From Eutypa lata (Eukaryota; Ascomycota; Sordariomycetes; Xylariales; Diatrypaceae): 64,000 nt of DNA. Within the stretch, counting starts at the first letter, position 1, and each line of letters starts with the position of its first letter. The notes under the pieces were generated by a model. The model did no database searches and was not told the DNA's origin. It saw only the letters and a program-made list of their open reading frames with translations. Positions 36,589 to 46,831 of this stretch are shown here, in pieces. The position numbers were made by a program, and so were the translations under genes. Location: assembly GCA_022661535.1 (NCBI GenBank), contig JAKULF010000008.1, positions 1,302,001 through 1,366,000 of the forward strand, given 5' to 3'.

Positions 36589-38243
36589 TCAAGAGACATA
36601 GATAGCGGAAGCCATCTCTGGGAACCGCTCCAAGAACTTGGGTGACACGGTCCAGTTCTTCAAGTTACGTATGTGCTTCTCGTAAATAGAGTGTGTTACG
36701 CAATCATTATCACGGTTGGAAATAGCATCATGTTCATCAAATACCCAGTTTACCTTCACGTTCTGTGAGTACCACTCCGAAAACAGTTCGAACGGATAAT
36801 CTTCAGATTTTTCAATAAGAATATCCCGGACGCCCGGCCTGCAGTTTGCGTTAGTACATATTATGCTTTGGTGGGGATTGATCTTACCATGGGATATTAT
36901 CAATCCACATTGCGTGCTGTACCGTGATTTGTGTTACAGTAGGTCTCAACCACGTCGGCATGGCCGAGTACAACTCTGTCGTAGGAGAAATCTGCCACTA
37001 TAGATACAATCTATTAACAAGGGCGACGCTCTTGAGGCACGAGGCTATCTATTATCTTACCTTCATGGTGTGGTACATTAAGTAGAAGAAGCCCAGTTTC
37101 TCCATTCTGTTAACGTTGGGAAATGTCGATAACACTTCAGACAGAACCCCGCTGAGTGGGTGAACGGAGGAGGAGGATTCGGCCTCGAAGAGCACCTTCA
37201 CAGATGGTTTATGCGGTCCAAGGATAGTGTCCATGGACACTCCTTGGAAATTCATTTGCCGGCGAGAATTCAAGAAATCGAGCAGAATCTGATCGAGGGG
37301 ACAGGTAGGTAGTATGTGAGCGGGTAGGACGCCGCAGACCGAATTCGGCTTGGAATAATAGTAGCTTGAACTTGCGGTCATCGTACTGACTGGGGTTGCA
37401 ATTCCGCCCACATGGCCGATGTGAGCCGCACCGCCCGTGCTTCGAATTGGCTGGGAATTCAGTGACATCTCTTCGTGGCTAGAAAAACCGGGTGAGTTGT
37501 AACTTCCGCCCGGAGAAGGCCCGCTACCTCCAGTGGTTGTAGATGTAGATGTAGACGGGATACTATGCAACGTTGACTGACTGTCTTGATATGTGGAATG
37601 ATGGGAATAGGTGCGGTGGTGGGTGGGTAAGGGATTGGCCGGGTATTCTGGGCCATGTTGTGGCTGTGACGTTTCTTCGAGATCTCCTTGTTGCATGACC
37701 ATCTGAGATGAATCATTTGTATCAAAGTCACCTGGACGCGTCTGTCGCTCCTCAGGCACTGGGTCTGCAGAAGGCGACCGAGCTGTCTCCACTACATGAA
37801 CTGAATCGGAGCTCATCATAGGATTGGGGGAATCTATGGAACGTTTTAGCGAAAAGGGGTGAAAGTTGATGTAAACTACGGAGGTTCATACCCGGGCCCT
37901 CCTCGGCGCCAGCCGCATCTTCTCGAGCCTGTCGCGCGGCACTTGATGCTATCTCAGCAATGCTTTCCAAGGAACGAAGCATTGTGTCGTTCTGTCGACG
38001 CAGAACTCGCAGCTCCTTCTCTCGCTGGCTGCATGTCTCCTGGAGCTCGGCAAACTGGTGCTCAAGATTCTCGATGCAGTTTTTGGTCCGCTGTCTAAAG
38101 GCCCGCTGGGCTTTACGGTCAATGCTGCGCTTATGCTGGATTTGGTCTTCGGTGAGGTGCTGCACCGTCCTACCACGCTTCTTTGGGAGACCCGGACCTG
38201 CAACGTGGATAGTACCGCTTTTGGGCGAGTTCGAGCCAGCCAT
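36589..38243 (-). CDS. bZIP transcription factor with DUF3425 domain
   Basis: Four exons (38243-37892, 37833-37061, 36997-36888, 36838-36589) give 494 residues. A basic region at about 38-54 (KRSIDRKAQRAFRQRTK) is followed by a leucine-zipper-like coiled coil (IENLEHQFAELQETCSQREKELRVLRRQND). Asp stands where canonical bZIPs have the DNA-contacting Asn, as I recall for the DUF3425-linked group. The middle is Ser/Thr/Gln-rich. The C-terminal DUF3425 domain contains LDQILLDFLNSRRQ, FFYLMYHTMKWQISP, MPTWLRPTVTQITVQHAMWIDNIPWPGVRD and ends with VSPKFLERFPEMASAIYVS. It is probably a nuclear regulator. Its place inside the oxidoreductase block suggests, but does not show, local control. Confidence 0.92.
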
Positions 38244-38824
38244 GTCGGAGATACCAGAGCGTTTGGAACGCCCGACGAAATAATAATGAGGCTGAACTTG
38301 GAATTGACCTTGCTTGGAAGGCCAGCAGAGAGTCGGTAGGATGTAATGAGTTATACAAAGTAAACTCTAGGAATAATGGCCATCAATTTGCGGAGAATGC
38401 GGGGAGACAGTGGAGAGTGCCAGGTTCTCCACACCAAGCCAAGGAACAAGGGGAGGTCAAGGGATATGTTGAGCTAGAGCTAGCAGGCTAGAGCTAGGCA
38501 GTTAGAGCTAGTTCACCCCATTCTCGTTATTGGTTGATTGGAAGTAGGTATCGAGGCGGTCCACATGAGGCAGTGGGTTGTTACTCCTACGAACTTGGCC
38601 ATGACTCATGATTTGACGAGAGCTCCAGCCCCCTTTCACCACAGTACATAAGTAAAGTTATCTCACCTCTTGCATAGACCTTGATCTTGATTTCCTTTCT
38701 ACCGTCCTATCAACTAGTCTATGATAGGAACTACATGAAGTATATCAGAGGATGGAAGCCCCGCCCGTTTCCCCTCTCAGTTAGTTACCCATGTGATTAT
38801 GAAGGCGTACCTTTCCTCGCTTAG
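38244..38824. other. bZIP promoter region with TAGAGCTAG repeats
   Basis: No gene seen. Between 38471 and 38511 the word TAGAGCTAG occurs three times, the third as TTAGAGCTAG. It lies 230-270 bp upstream of the bZIP start. Confidence 0.5.
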
Positions 38825-40679
38825 CTAGTAATTTAAATTTACCAATATAGTCTTAGGCTCCGTGTAGGCGCGGAGGGCGTGCTCTCCCATCTCGCGGCCT
38901 AGCCCACTCTCTTTGGTGCCGCCGAACGGGCACGAGAAGTTGATAGTGCTAACGCAGTTGATACCCACAACACCAGCATCTATGCTAGAACTAAGGCGCA
39001 GGGCACGGCTGATATCTTGGGTGAATATACCCGCCATCAAGCCGTATTTGCTATCGTTCGCACGCTGCACCAGCTCTTCCTCAGTCTCAAACTTGTTGAT
39101 GACCACCACGGGGCCGAAGATTTCGTCTTTGTAGATCACCGCACCCTCCGCCGTGTCCGTAAATAGCGTTGGTTCGATGTAATAGCCCTATGAGACAGCA
39201 TGGCATTAGGAACTGGTAGGGATGTAGTACCGAGGTGGCGGTTAGCATGAGGATTAATATGTACTCACCCCTGACCCTAACGAGCTCCCACCGGACAAAA
39301 TTGTTCCCTGCTTTTCCTGTTTTGCCGTAGAAATTATACCCAGGATCCTCTCGTATTGAGCCTTGTCCACGACTGGACCTATCTCGTTTCTTTCGTTCTC
39401 GGGATCCCCAAGCACCTTTCGCTTGGCTTCGAGTCCCTCGGTATACGCCGTAATAAACTTGTCATAAATGCCCGATTGAACGTAGACTCTCGTCGCCGCA
39501 AAGCATATCTGGCCGCTATTGCTAGTCAAGGCATTGACCGTCCTTCAACCACTTTGATTAGCCAAAGTAGCTCGCTACGACCGTTTAAGAAGAGGCTCGG
39601 TACATACCATTCCACAGCGTTTTGGAGATGTGCATCGTCGAAGACTGCAGCGGGAGACTTTCCTCCAAGTTCCAGCGTCACTCGTTTAAGATTGCTCTTG
39701 GTGGCCAAAACCTGCACGGCTTTACCAGTTGGGATGCTTCCCGTAAAGCTGACTTTAGCAACGCGCATATGTGAAGCGAGTAGGGCGCCTGTAGACCCGT
39801 CCCCGGTCAGGACTTGGAAGACGCCTGGTGGAAAGCCTGCTTCTAGAATGAGCTTGCCAAGGTGGGCGGCCATCAGTGGCGTCTTTTCGCTCGGCTTCAA
39901 AATGAATACATTCCCAGTTGCCAAGGCAGGGGCGGCTTTGAGCCCGACAGATGCTAGAGGTCCGTTCCACGGAATGATACTACGGCGATCTAATCAGTAA
40001 CTAGGTTGCATCGTCTTCTAATCGACATGCAATACTTACCCAGCAACAACACCTAGGGGCTCATTGCGGACGATCTTGTAGAACCCGTCATCGGCGGGGA
40101 AGGATTGGCCTGCATACTTGTCCACCCAGCCCGCGTAATCTACATCAAAAGTCAGAACGAGCAACACAACAAGTGCCGGGAGAGCAGAGCAGAACTGAGG
40201 CTTACATCGAAAGCACCCAATGGCAGTGCCTATCTCCGATTTGCCAAATGGATTGTAAGGCGCACCCAGAGTCAGTCGGGAGAGGTATGCCAGACGTTCT
40301 TGGTGCTCCTCTAGCAAATCCGCAAATGTCAGCAGGATTTTCTGCCGCTCGATGTTGGTCATCCTTCGCCATGTTGATCCTTCGGCAAAGGCCGCATTGG
40401 CGGCATCAACGGCCTCATCCACGTCTGTATCGGCCGCGACGGGGATTTTGTCGCTCACGAGTTCTCCAGTGGCAGGGTTGAAAACCGATATCCTGTAGAG
40501 ATAAACTCAGTCATGAACGGCTTGGGTCAGAGCAGGAAACAGCGGAGTCCTACGTTTTTTTGTTACGGCAGTCAACATACTACCAAGATTAGCTAGTACT
40601 CTGGTGTCTCATGTCTAGAACTGCTTCATCTTACTTGATTATTGATGAACAGCTGGGTAAGATGCTGTTCCAAGTCCAT
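38825..40679 (-). CDS. aldehyde dehydrogenase (NAD(P)-dependent)
   Basis: Seven exons (40679-40635, 40579-40554, 40492-40206, 40139-40040, 39979-39608, 39542-39269, 39187-38825) give 488 residues, normal for the family. The second exon has only 26 nt and restores FINNQ-YVDCRNKKT-ISVFNPATGE. Motifs: IIPWNGPLASVGLKAAPALATGN, KPSEKTPL, FTGSIPTGKAV, the general-base Glu in ELGGKSP (E256), the nucleophile in SNSGQIC (C290), EIFGPVVVI and CPFGGTKESGLGREMGEHAL. All key residues are intact, unlike the dead paralogue at 23 kb. It probably oxidises an aldehyde made by the neighbouring dehydrogenases. Confidence 0.94.
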
Positions 40680-42046
40680 AATGTTTGATTTCAATAATAT
40701 GATCTGTCAATGTACGGATAGTAACAACAACTTAGGATAGAGATTATACGCTTATCTAAAAGTTCATATAAGTGAAATAATTACAAACTCCCTGTCTGTC
40801 TCACGGCCCTTTTCAATCCACTTGATGAGGTTCGACACTGAAAACATAGAACGGTTTAGTACGTACCCTCATCTTTTACATGAATAACCCATGCCATCTC
40901 CATTTTTCAGACACAATAGCTAGCTGGGATCTTTTCACCGAGAGAGCATCGGTATTTCTTCCTCTTGGATGACTCATGCGTGTGGTGTTAGCAAGGTGAA
41001 CCTAATAGTCAGAAAAGGTGTTTTACCCGTGGGAATTAAAGAAAACGGTGTTGACTAACTTTGACCCAAGATTATACGTGGACTTACTCATGTGCTCCTG
41101 CCGTTAGCAAGAGCGTAACACATGACTAATTTGTCTTGCCCTTTAGTACGGCTAGTATATGCAGGATCATGCCAACCCTGTCCCAGATACTCCCGGGGCG
41201 CGGAGGTCTCCGCATTAGCGCAGACGACGATTAAAGCTGTAACGGAATAGAGAGCGCAAATAGCACGAGTGCCGATTACCGATCTGCGTCGAAGTACTTC
41301 ATAGACGAACTATTAAACTGTTCTGTTCCAAGATGCCAAATTCTAATATGTGGTTTGAGTTAACCAAGTTTAAGCACATTATCAGGTGGCTGATGATACT
41401 AGATAGGCTGGTTGGCATAAATCCAGGGGCGAGGGGGATTGAGATATGCATGTAACTACCGAATACTTCGAGTTAATGGGCTAACTAAACTACCTCCGAG
41501 CATACCAGACATGCACAGATATCTGGAAGTGTGCCTATGGAGCTTTAATCATTGAATGACTACTACGCAGTAGTCGCCTTAAGTACATATGTAGGCAGGC
41601 TGGTTTGATAATGGTTAGGATGTCGCGATTTGAAAATCATGATTGTCTTGCGTGGCACTTTGTATTGCTGTAGAGTAGAATTACAATGATCTAATAATGA
41701 TTCTAGGGAATGCGCCCTGATAAGGTAAGAGTGTCTTGCGCGTGCCTGACCCTTAGATCAGTAATGATAGAAGACTTGTGCAGCTACAATTGTAGACGAC
41801 TAACCGTGTTAATACAGCACGGTTCATCGTTATTATAGTTTTGTGACTTTCTAACAGTGATACATTAGTCATGTTCTCTACGCATGTCTCGATTAAGACT
41901 AGCCAGGGCGAATGCTAATCCTAAAGTTGGAGATGACCTTTTGGTTGTTCTGATCCCCAAATCAAAGACCGTTGACAATTTGAAGCGGTGGCCATATCCT
42001 TGATATGATGCTAATACGAGACTCTGTTATTTGCTAAGGAAACAGT
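40680..42046. other. divergent intergenic region ALDH / APH kinase
   Basis: 1.4 kb without a recognisable gene. It contains a candidate Zn2Cys6 operator at 41200-41213. Confidence 0.5.
41200..41213. promoter_or_regulatory. candidate CGG-N6-CCG operator
   Basis: GCGGAG-GT-CTCCGC is a 6-bp inverted repeat with a 2-nt spacer and contains CGG(N6)CCG, a spacing bound by Gal4-class dimers such as Ppr1/UaY. It lies between two divergent cluster genes. Its assignment to the local regulator is inference. Confidence 0.35.
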
Positions 42047-43322
42047 ATGAGACAACCTATTGATTCGAAAGCCTTGAGCGCTTACATCGCAGGCAACTTC
42101 CCGCAGTTGGAACTCCCCTTAAGGCTAAAGCAGGTAAGTAACAGATGACCATCTAAAACCCCCATATATGGGATACTTGTGCTTCATACACAGACTAACT
42201 ACCATCTCTTATAGTTCAGCTATGGGCAATCAAACCCCACTTATGAGCTATCTTCTTGTAATGGAGAGAAATATGTTTTACGAAAGAAGCCACCTGGCCT
42301 ACTACTATCCCAGACCGCCCACAGAGTCGAGAGGGAATATCAAATCCTGAAGGCCTTGGAGCATACGGACGTGCCCGTTCCGAAGGTTTACTGCTTCTGT
42401 GATGATTCGACCATCATAGGCAGTCCGTTTTACATCATGGAATTCCTAGATGGGAGAATTTTCGAAGACCCTTGGTTGCCGAATATCGATGCGCGCGATC
42501 GCAATGCCATGTTCGTGACCTTCCTTCCCAGCTCACCGCCCAGGACGTGGAAAATTGGCGTTCTAACAAGTAGATAGTTGGCACGAGGCCATAGACACGT
42601 TGGCAAAGCTTCATTCGGTCGATATATCACAAGTTGGTCTTGATAGTTGGAAACGACAGGCCAGCTATTACCACCGCCAGCTGAAGTCGCTCAGTAGCGT
42701 GTCTATGGCGCAAGCGAAAGCAGGCCGGGAACGATCAAGCAGGAGAGTAGGTCATTTACCATACTTCCATGATCTTTTGAGATTCTTTTCCAAATGTGGA
42801 TTCCAGCCCGAGGAGCGGAGGTCCCTCGTGCATGGGGATTTCAAGCTGGACAATTTGGTATTCCACAAGACAGAGCCAAGGGTCATCGGTATTCTCGACT
42901 GGGAGATGGCGACCGAGGGTCACCCTCTGGCAGATCTAGCCAACCTCGTCTCACCGTTCCTGTGGTCGGCAGAAAACATACCTCTGTTAACGGAGTTATC
43001 ACTAACCGAGGAACTGAGAGAATTGCAGTCAAACTGCTGTCCCGGTAATTTGCCTGGGCTTCCAACATTGGAGGACTGTCAGGCGTGGTATCACCGCCTC
43101 GCTGGTTGGGATCCCTCGGAAGGCCTAGAGTGGGCCGCAGCGTTTAACAACTTCCGGACTGCGGTTATCATGCAAGGCATCGCGTCTCGAATGGAGATGG
43201 GACAGGCTAGCGGGGTTGAGGCCAAGCAATTTGCCATGCAGACACTGCCATACGCTATGTGGGCTCATGCCAGGTCTGAGAACATTGAATGGCGCAGTAA
43301 GAAGCCTTCACCTAGAATGTAA
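42047..43322 (+). CDS. APH-fold phosphotransferase (ACAD10/11 kinase-domain-like)
   Basis: Three exons (42047-42133, 42215-42510, 42578-43322) give 375 residues. The second intron has a GTTCGT donor. Kinase-like features: [12 protein letters not shown] (nucleotide-loop equivalent), YVLRKKPPG with the ATP-contacting Lys, [27 protein letters not shown], the catalytic HGDFKLDN (H213-N220) and metal-binding ILDWE (D235), then GHPLADLA. This arrangement matches the aminoglycoside-phosphotransferase-like kinase domain found in ACAD10/ACAD11 and bacterial LvaA. Those act on 4-hydroxyacyl-CoA substrates in hydroxyacid breakdown. No acyl-CoA dehydrogenase domain is fused here. The substrate is inferred only by family. 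Confidence 0.88.
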
Positions 43323-43635
43323 ATAGGAATAATATATTGCAATGTCTAGTCAATTATAGGGTCAAAATGTACATGACAATGCATTTGTTAAATCCACATG
43401 ACTCAGGAAATTTGAACACCGTGAACGTATCAAGACCATATTTTAGCGGGCGTAGACTTCGACTAAGTAGTTACTGGCAACATATGCAAATGATCTAGTA
43501 TCGGCCTATCTAAATGATTACAACTGCTTTCATAAATCCTTGCAGGTTTCGACATATCTATCTAGGAAAGACGACTTCATCGCATTTCCACTAGATTACC
43601 TAGTACTGTGATTTGGGATCTCGTATTAGCTTACG
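43323..43635. other. short intergenic region
   Basis: 313 bp between two plus-strand genes; no structure noted. Confidence 0.5.
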
Positions 43636-44951
43636 ATGGCCGAAACTATGCGCGCAGTAGTCCTAAAAGATGTTCGAAAGGTGGAGGTTGAGCAGAGACC
43701 CAAACCAACGATTAGAGAAGCTGGAGACATCATAGTCAAGGTCCAATACACGGCATTATGTGGAAGGTAATGCAAACTCAGAACTTCCTACATCGTCCCC
43801 GGATGCCTCATCTTTAGGTATCTCTGATCGAGTTGTTCCTCCTTTCCAAACTGCTGACTAGAGCCACATAGCGAGCTGCATGTTTTTCGAGGCCACCAGG
43901 CTTCGGCGACCGGTTTCATAATGGGGCATGAATTCACCGGAATAGTGGAGCAGGTAGGGCTCAGTGTTCAAACCGTAAAGCCCGGGGATTCTATCGTCTC
44001 GCCATTCACGGTGAGCTGCGGCGGATGTTATTATTGCAAACATGGATTCTCCTCCCGATGCCAACAGTGTCTCCTTTTCGGATGCGCTTTACTAGACGGT
44101 GCACAGGCAGAATACGTGCGCATACCCCTGGCAGATACGACCGTCGTCAAGGCACCCAGCGGGATCGAGGACGTGAAACTCTGTCTGATGGCAGACATAT
44201 TTCCAACCGGATTCTTTGCCGCATCTAACGGCCTGGCAGCATTGCAGCCCGAGGTACGCAAAGAGAGCGTGGTGGTGCTAATAGGCTGCGGACCTGTAGG
44301 ACTGTGCGCCTTGATCGCCGCGTTAGAGTACCAGCCGAAGGCCCTCCTAGCTGTGGATGGCATCGAGGATCGCTTGGAGACGGCTAAAAGTCTGGGGGCT
44401 GAACCCTGGAACTATCAGACCGGACGAAAGGGGCTCTTTGAACGTGTGCTTGCACTCACGGACGGTCGAGGTGCTGATGTTGTGATCGAGGTAGTAGGCC
44501 ACAGCTCCGCCTTGGAGATGGGCTTCGAGCTACTTCGACCGTGGGGCACCATCTCGAGTGTGGGTGTGCACAATGGATCGATTCCGTGGAGTGCCAACCA
44601 GGCCTATGCGAAAAACCTGAAAATCCAGATGGGCAGGTGCCCGGTCAGAAGTGAGTGCTTGGGCTTACCATAGAATACCGAGGGTTCGAAGAGAGTTGGC
44701 TTTCTCTTTCCTGAGAAAACAGAGTTCTTACTAACCTAATATAGGCATTTTCCCTCAGACACTCGAACTACTGGAAAAGAAACAGCATCTTCTTAGGTTA
44801 GTAAGAGGAAAATCGCATCTTCAAGTACCACCATTGATCAGAAACTAGCTTCATGACAAATACCATCATGCCACTCAGCCAAGCCGTGGAAGGGTATAGG
44901 ATATTTGACGAGATGAAATCTCACAAGGTTATTTTCAAGGCTGATGAATAG
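43636..44951 (+). CDS. zinc-dependent dehydrogenase (MDR, threonine/sorbitol-type)
   Basis: Four exons (43636-43766, 43872-44650, 44745-44796, 44849-44951) give 354 residues. The start is MAETMRAVVLKDVRKVEV. Catalytic zinc ligands lie in TALCGRSELHVFRGH and GHEFTG. The structural zinc Cys cluster is CGGCYYCKHGFSSRCQQC. The Rossmann motif is VLIGCGPVGLCALIAAL followed by AVDGIEDRLETAKSLGA. The two small last exons give IFPQTLELLEKKQHLL and IMPLSQAVEGYRIFDEM, the usual MDR C-terminus. The 52-nt third exon is bracketed by a perfect inverted repeat (see findings), and skipping it would shift the frame. The alcohol substrate is unknown. Confidence 0.92.
44726..44806 (+). repeat. 14-bp perfect inverted repeat bracketing exon 3 of the dehydrogenase
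   Basis: 44726-44739 reads TCTTACTAACCTAA and 44793-44806 reads TTAGGTTAGTAAGA, exact reverse complements. The left arm contains the CTAAC branch site of intron 2. The right arm contains the GTTAGT donor of intron 3. Confidence 0.9.
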
Positions 44952-45142
44952 TACGCCACAGTTAATAGAATGTTTGACAATGCAAGTAATAATGAACATC
45001 ATACATGCAGACATGGTAACTGTCGTAGACAAGGGTTCCCCTATCTTGTCAGATTACGTAAGACCACCTAGGAAAATAGGGCTTATTTACTGAACCATCA
45101 ATTTACATAGTCATTTCGTTTCTAACAACTATCATTGATCTT

Positions 45143-46336
45143 TTAACACTGCGGCACGTCTAACGACCTCACACGCTGTCCGCTGATATAAGTGCCATCC
45201 ACCAAATATTTGGTAGGCTCTCCAAAAACGGGTAGCTCGTTCAGGAAGCCCCAACGTAGCCTTTCTTTTAGCCCCAACCCATACCAGCCGTTCAAGGTGT
45301 CATGAGGAAATAGTGGGACTGAATTCATGAGCGCAGGGTCGTGTGCAATCAACACCAGAATACGGTCGTCTGCATCGAGCGCTTTCAGCTTCTCGACGGT
45401 CTGGTGCGCGAGCGCAGGATCGTGGTACCAAGAGTCGGCGTGGCTACATGGTTTCTGATAGGCAGTTGTCCTTGCATTTTCAGGGTCGGGATGACAGCTT
45501 GCGAAAATACCACATGCGTATATTGCCGCATGGCGATCCAGACGCCCGATCTGCTCGCCGCTTAGAGTAGGTGGCATGGGGACGTAGGGGGTCGGCCTAA
45601 AGACACCGCCAAAATGGCAGATGTCTGCGCCCAAGAACACAAACGTATCCGGCGTCGTCCTGACTAGGGCTGAGAGGTGGCTACCGGTATGTCCTGGCGT
45701 ATGCAAAATGTACATGCTGCCATCAGCGAAATAATCGTATGATCGGTATCCCGCCACGAGATCCTGGTCTGAGAACGTGATCTCACGAACATTGCGACCT
45801 GCGAAGCTGTTCTCGAAAGCTGGGGATGCCTCGCAGGTAGGGTATCCCGGAAGGAACTCAGCACGGAAGCCAGGGCCAACCACCAGTTCCATCGATGCGG
45901 GGAACGTGTTCGGGTCTCCTATGTGGTCGAAATGATGGTGACTGATGATCGCCGCCTCCAGTTTCGAAACTTCCACATCCCCTTCCACCAGGATATCGAC
46001 CAGGTTCTTGTCGACTTTGATTCCGGGGACCTTCTTATCAATGGTGTGGGCAACCGGGGGAGGCAAGTTCCAGAAGTCCTTGCGACATCCCAAGTCAAAA
46101 AGGATTCGTCTCCCCGAAGATGGATGGGTAATTAGAAAGGATAGTGTGGGGAAGTTTAGGAGCTCGTGTCCCGGGATAACGGGCTCAACGAGAGCCTCTG
46201 CGGGCATAGTCATTTTACACGTTGTATCAATCATCGAGAGAGAGCATGTGGCCCCCTCTGATGTGGGCATATCCAGATTTGGTGCCGCTGCTGGCTTGAT
46301 TTCCGGTGTCAACGACATCTTGCTCACACCTAACAT
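45143..46336 (-). CDS. metallo-beta-lactamase-fold hydrolase (lactonase-like)
   Basis: This intronless gene encodes 397 residues. The metal-binding signature is SHHHFDHIGD (H133-D141), followed by HTPGHTGSH (H216), GADICH (D238) and a late His in LIAHDP. The N-terminal part HPSSGRRILFDLGCRKDFW and the lengths between motifs resemble fungal relatives of AHL-lactonase-like MBL proteins. A start at Met7 (46318) is also possible. A TATATAA element lies about 65 bp upstream. Family members hydrolyse lactones or other esters and thioesters with two metal ions; the substrate is unknown. It would fit hydrolysis of a product of the nearby Baeyer-Villiger enzyme, which is inference. Confidence 0.9.
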   Translation of the reverse strand: MLGVSKMSLTPEIKPAAAPNLDMPTSEGATCSLSMIDTTCKMTMPAEALVEPVIPGHELLNFPTLSFLITHPSSGRRILFDLGCRKDFWNLPPPVAHTIDKKVPGIKVDKNLVDILVEGDVEVSKLEAAIISHHHFDHIGDPNTFPASMELVVGPGFRAEFLPGYPTCEASPAFENSFAGRNVREITFSDQDLVAGYRSYDYFADGSMYILHTPGHTGSHLSALVRTTPDTFVFLGADICHFGGVFRPTPYVPMPPTLSGEQIGRLDRHAAIYACGIFASCHPDPENARTTAYQKPCSHADSWYHDPALAHQTVEKLKALDADDRILVLIAHDPALMNSVPLFPHDTLNGWYGLGLKERLRWGFLNELPVFGEPTKYLVDGTYISGQRVRSLDVPQC

Positions 46337-46831
46337 AAGATAGTCATACTGGGTTGTTTTCCTGAGAATACACCCCGCAAAGATTCTGGTCCTGAGACTT
46401 ATATAACCCTACCATAGTAAGAGGGGAATCTCCACATGGCGGAACTCCCGTTAGTGGACCACTCCAGAAGAGGGTAGTTGTGGGGTGGTCAGGTGATCGG
46501 ATCACCGCGATCCGGTCCATAAGTTGATGATTTTAGCGACTAAAACCTAACTGAATACAAAATCTTGTTTGATCACCAATCCCGATCCTTCATAGTCTAT
46601 ATTTAGTTATTAAGCGGTGATTTATACATTCATGACTCATGGGGTTGTGTGAAATCATACTACCCCCTTTATTCAGGCGCTTATCATAGGCACTACCCAA
46701 ATATACTAGATATTCATATTTTACAACAGATAAGGCATACGGCTATAACAAATAAAGCTTTTTTTGGCTCCTTATAGATATGAATTCACGCCTGATGCGC
46801 CCTATAATTCGAGGAGTTCCTCAGTTGATGT
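46337..46831. other. MBL promoter region with palindromes
   Basis: Contains CGG-AACTC-CCG at 46440-46450 (CGG-N5-CCG) and the palindrome GTGATC-G-GATCAC at 46493-46505, followed by ACCGCGATCC. No gene seen. Confidence 0.5.
46440..46505. promoter_or_regulatory. candidate operator pair upstream of MBL hydrolase
   Basis: A CGG-N5-CCG inverted triplet (46440-46450) and a 13-bp palindrome GTGATCGGATCAC (46493-46505) lie 100-170 bp upstream of the MBL start. They also sit beyond the 3' end of the Zn2Cys6 gene. Gal4-type dimers bind inverted CGG triplets. Function is not shown. Confidence 0.35.

Noticed and set aside
46493..46520. CRISPR-like or phage-like operator structure
   Set aside because: A single palindrome in a fungal promoter; no repeat-spacer array exists anywhere in the window.
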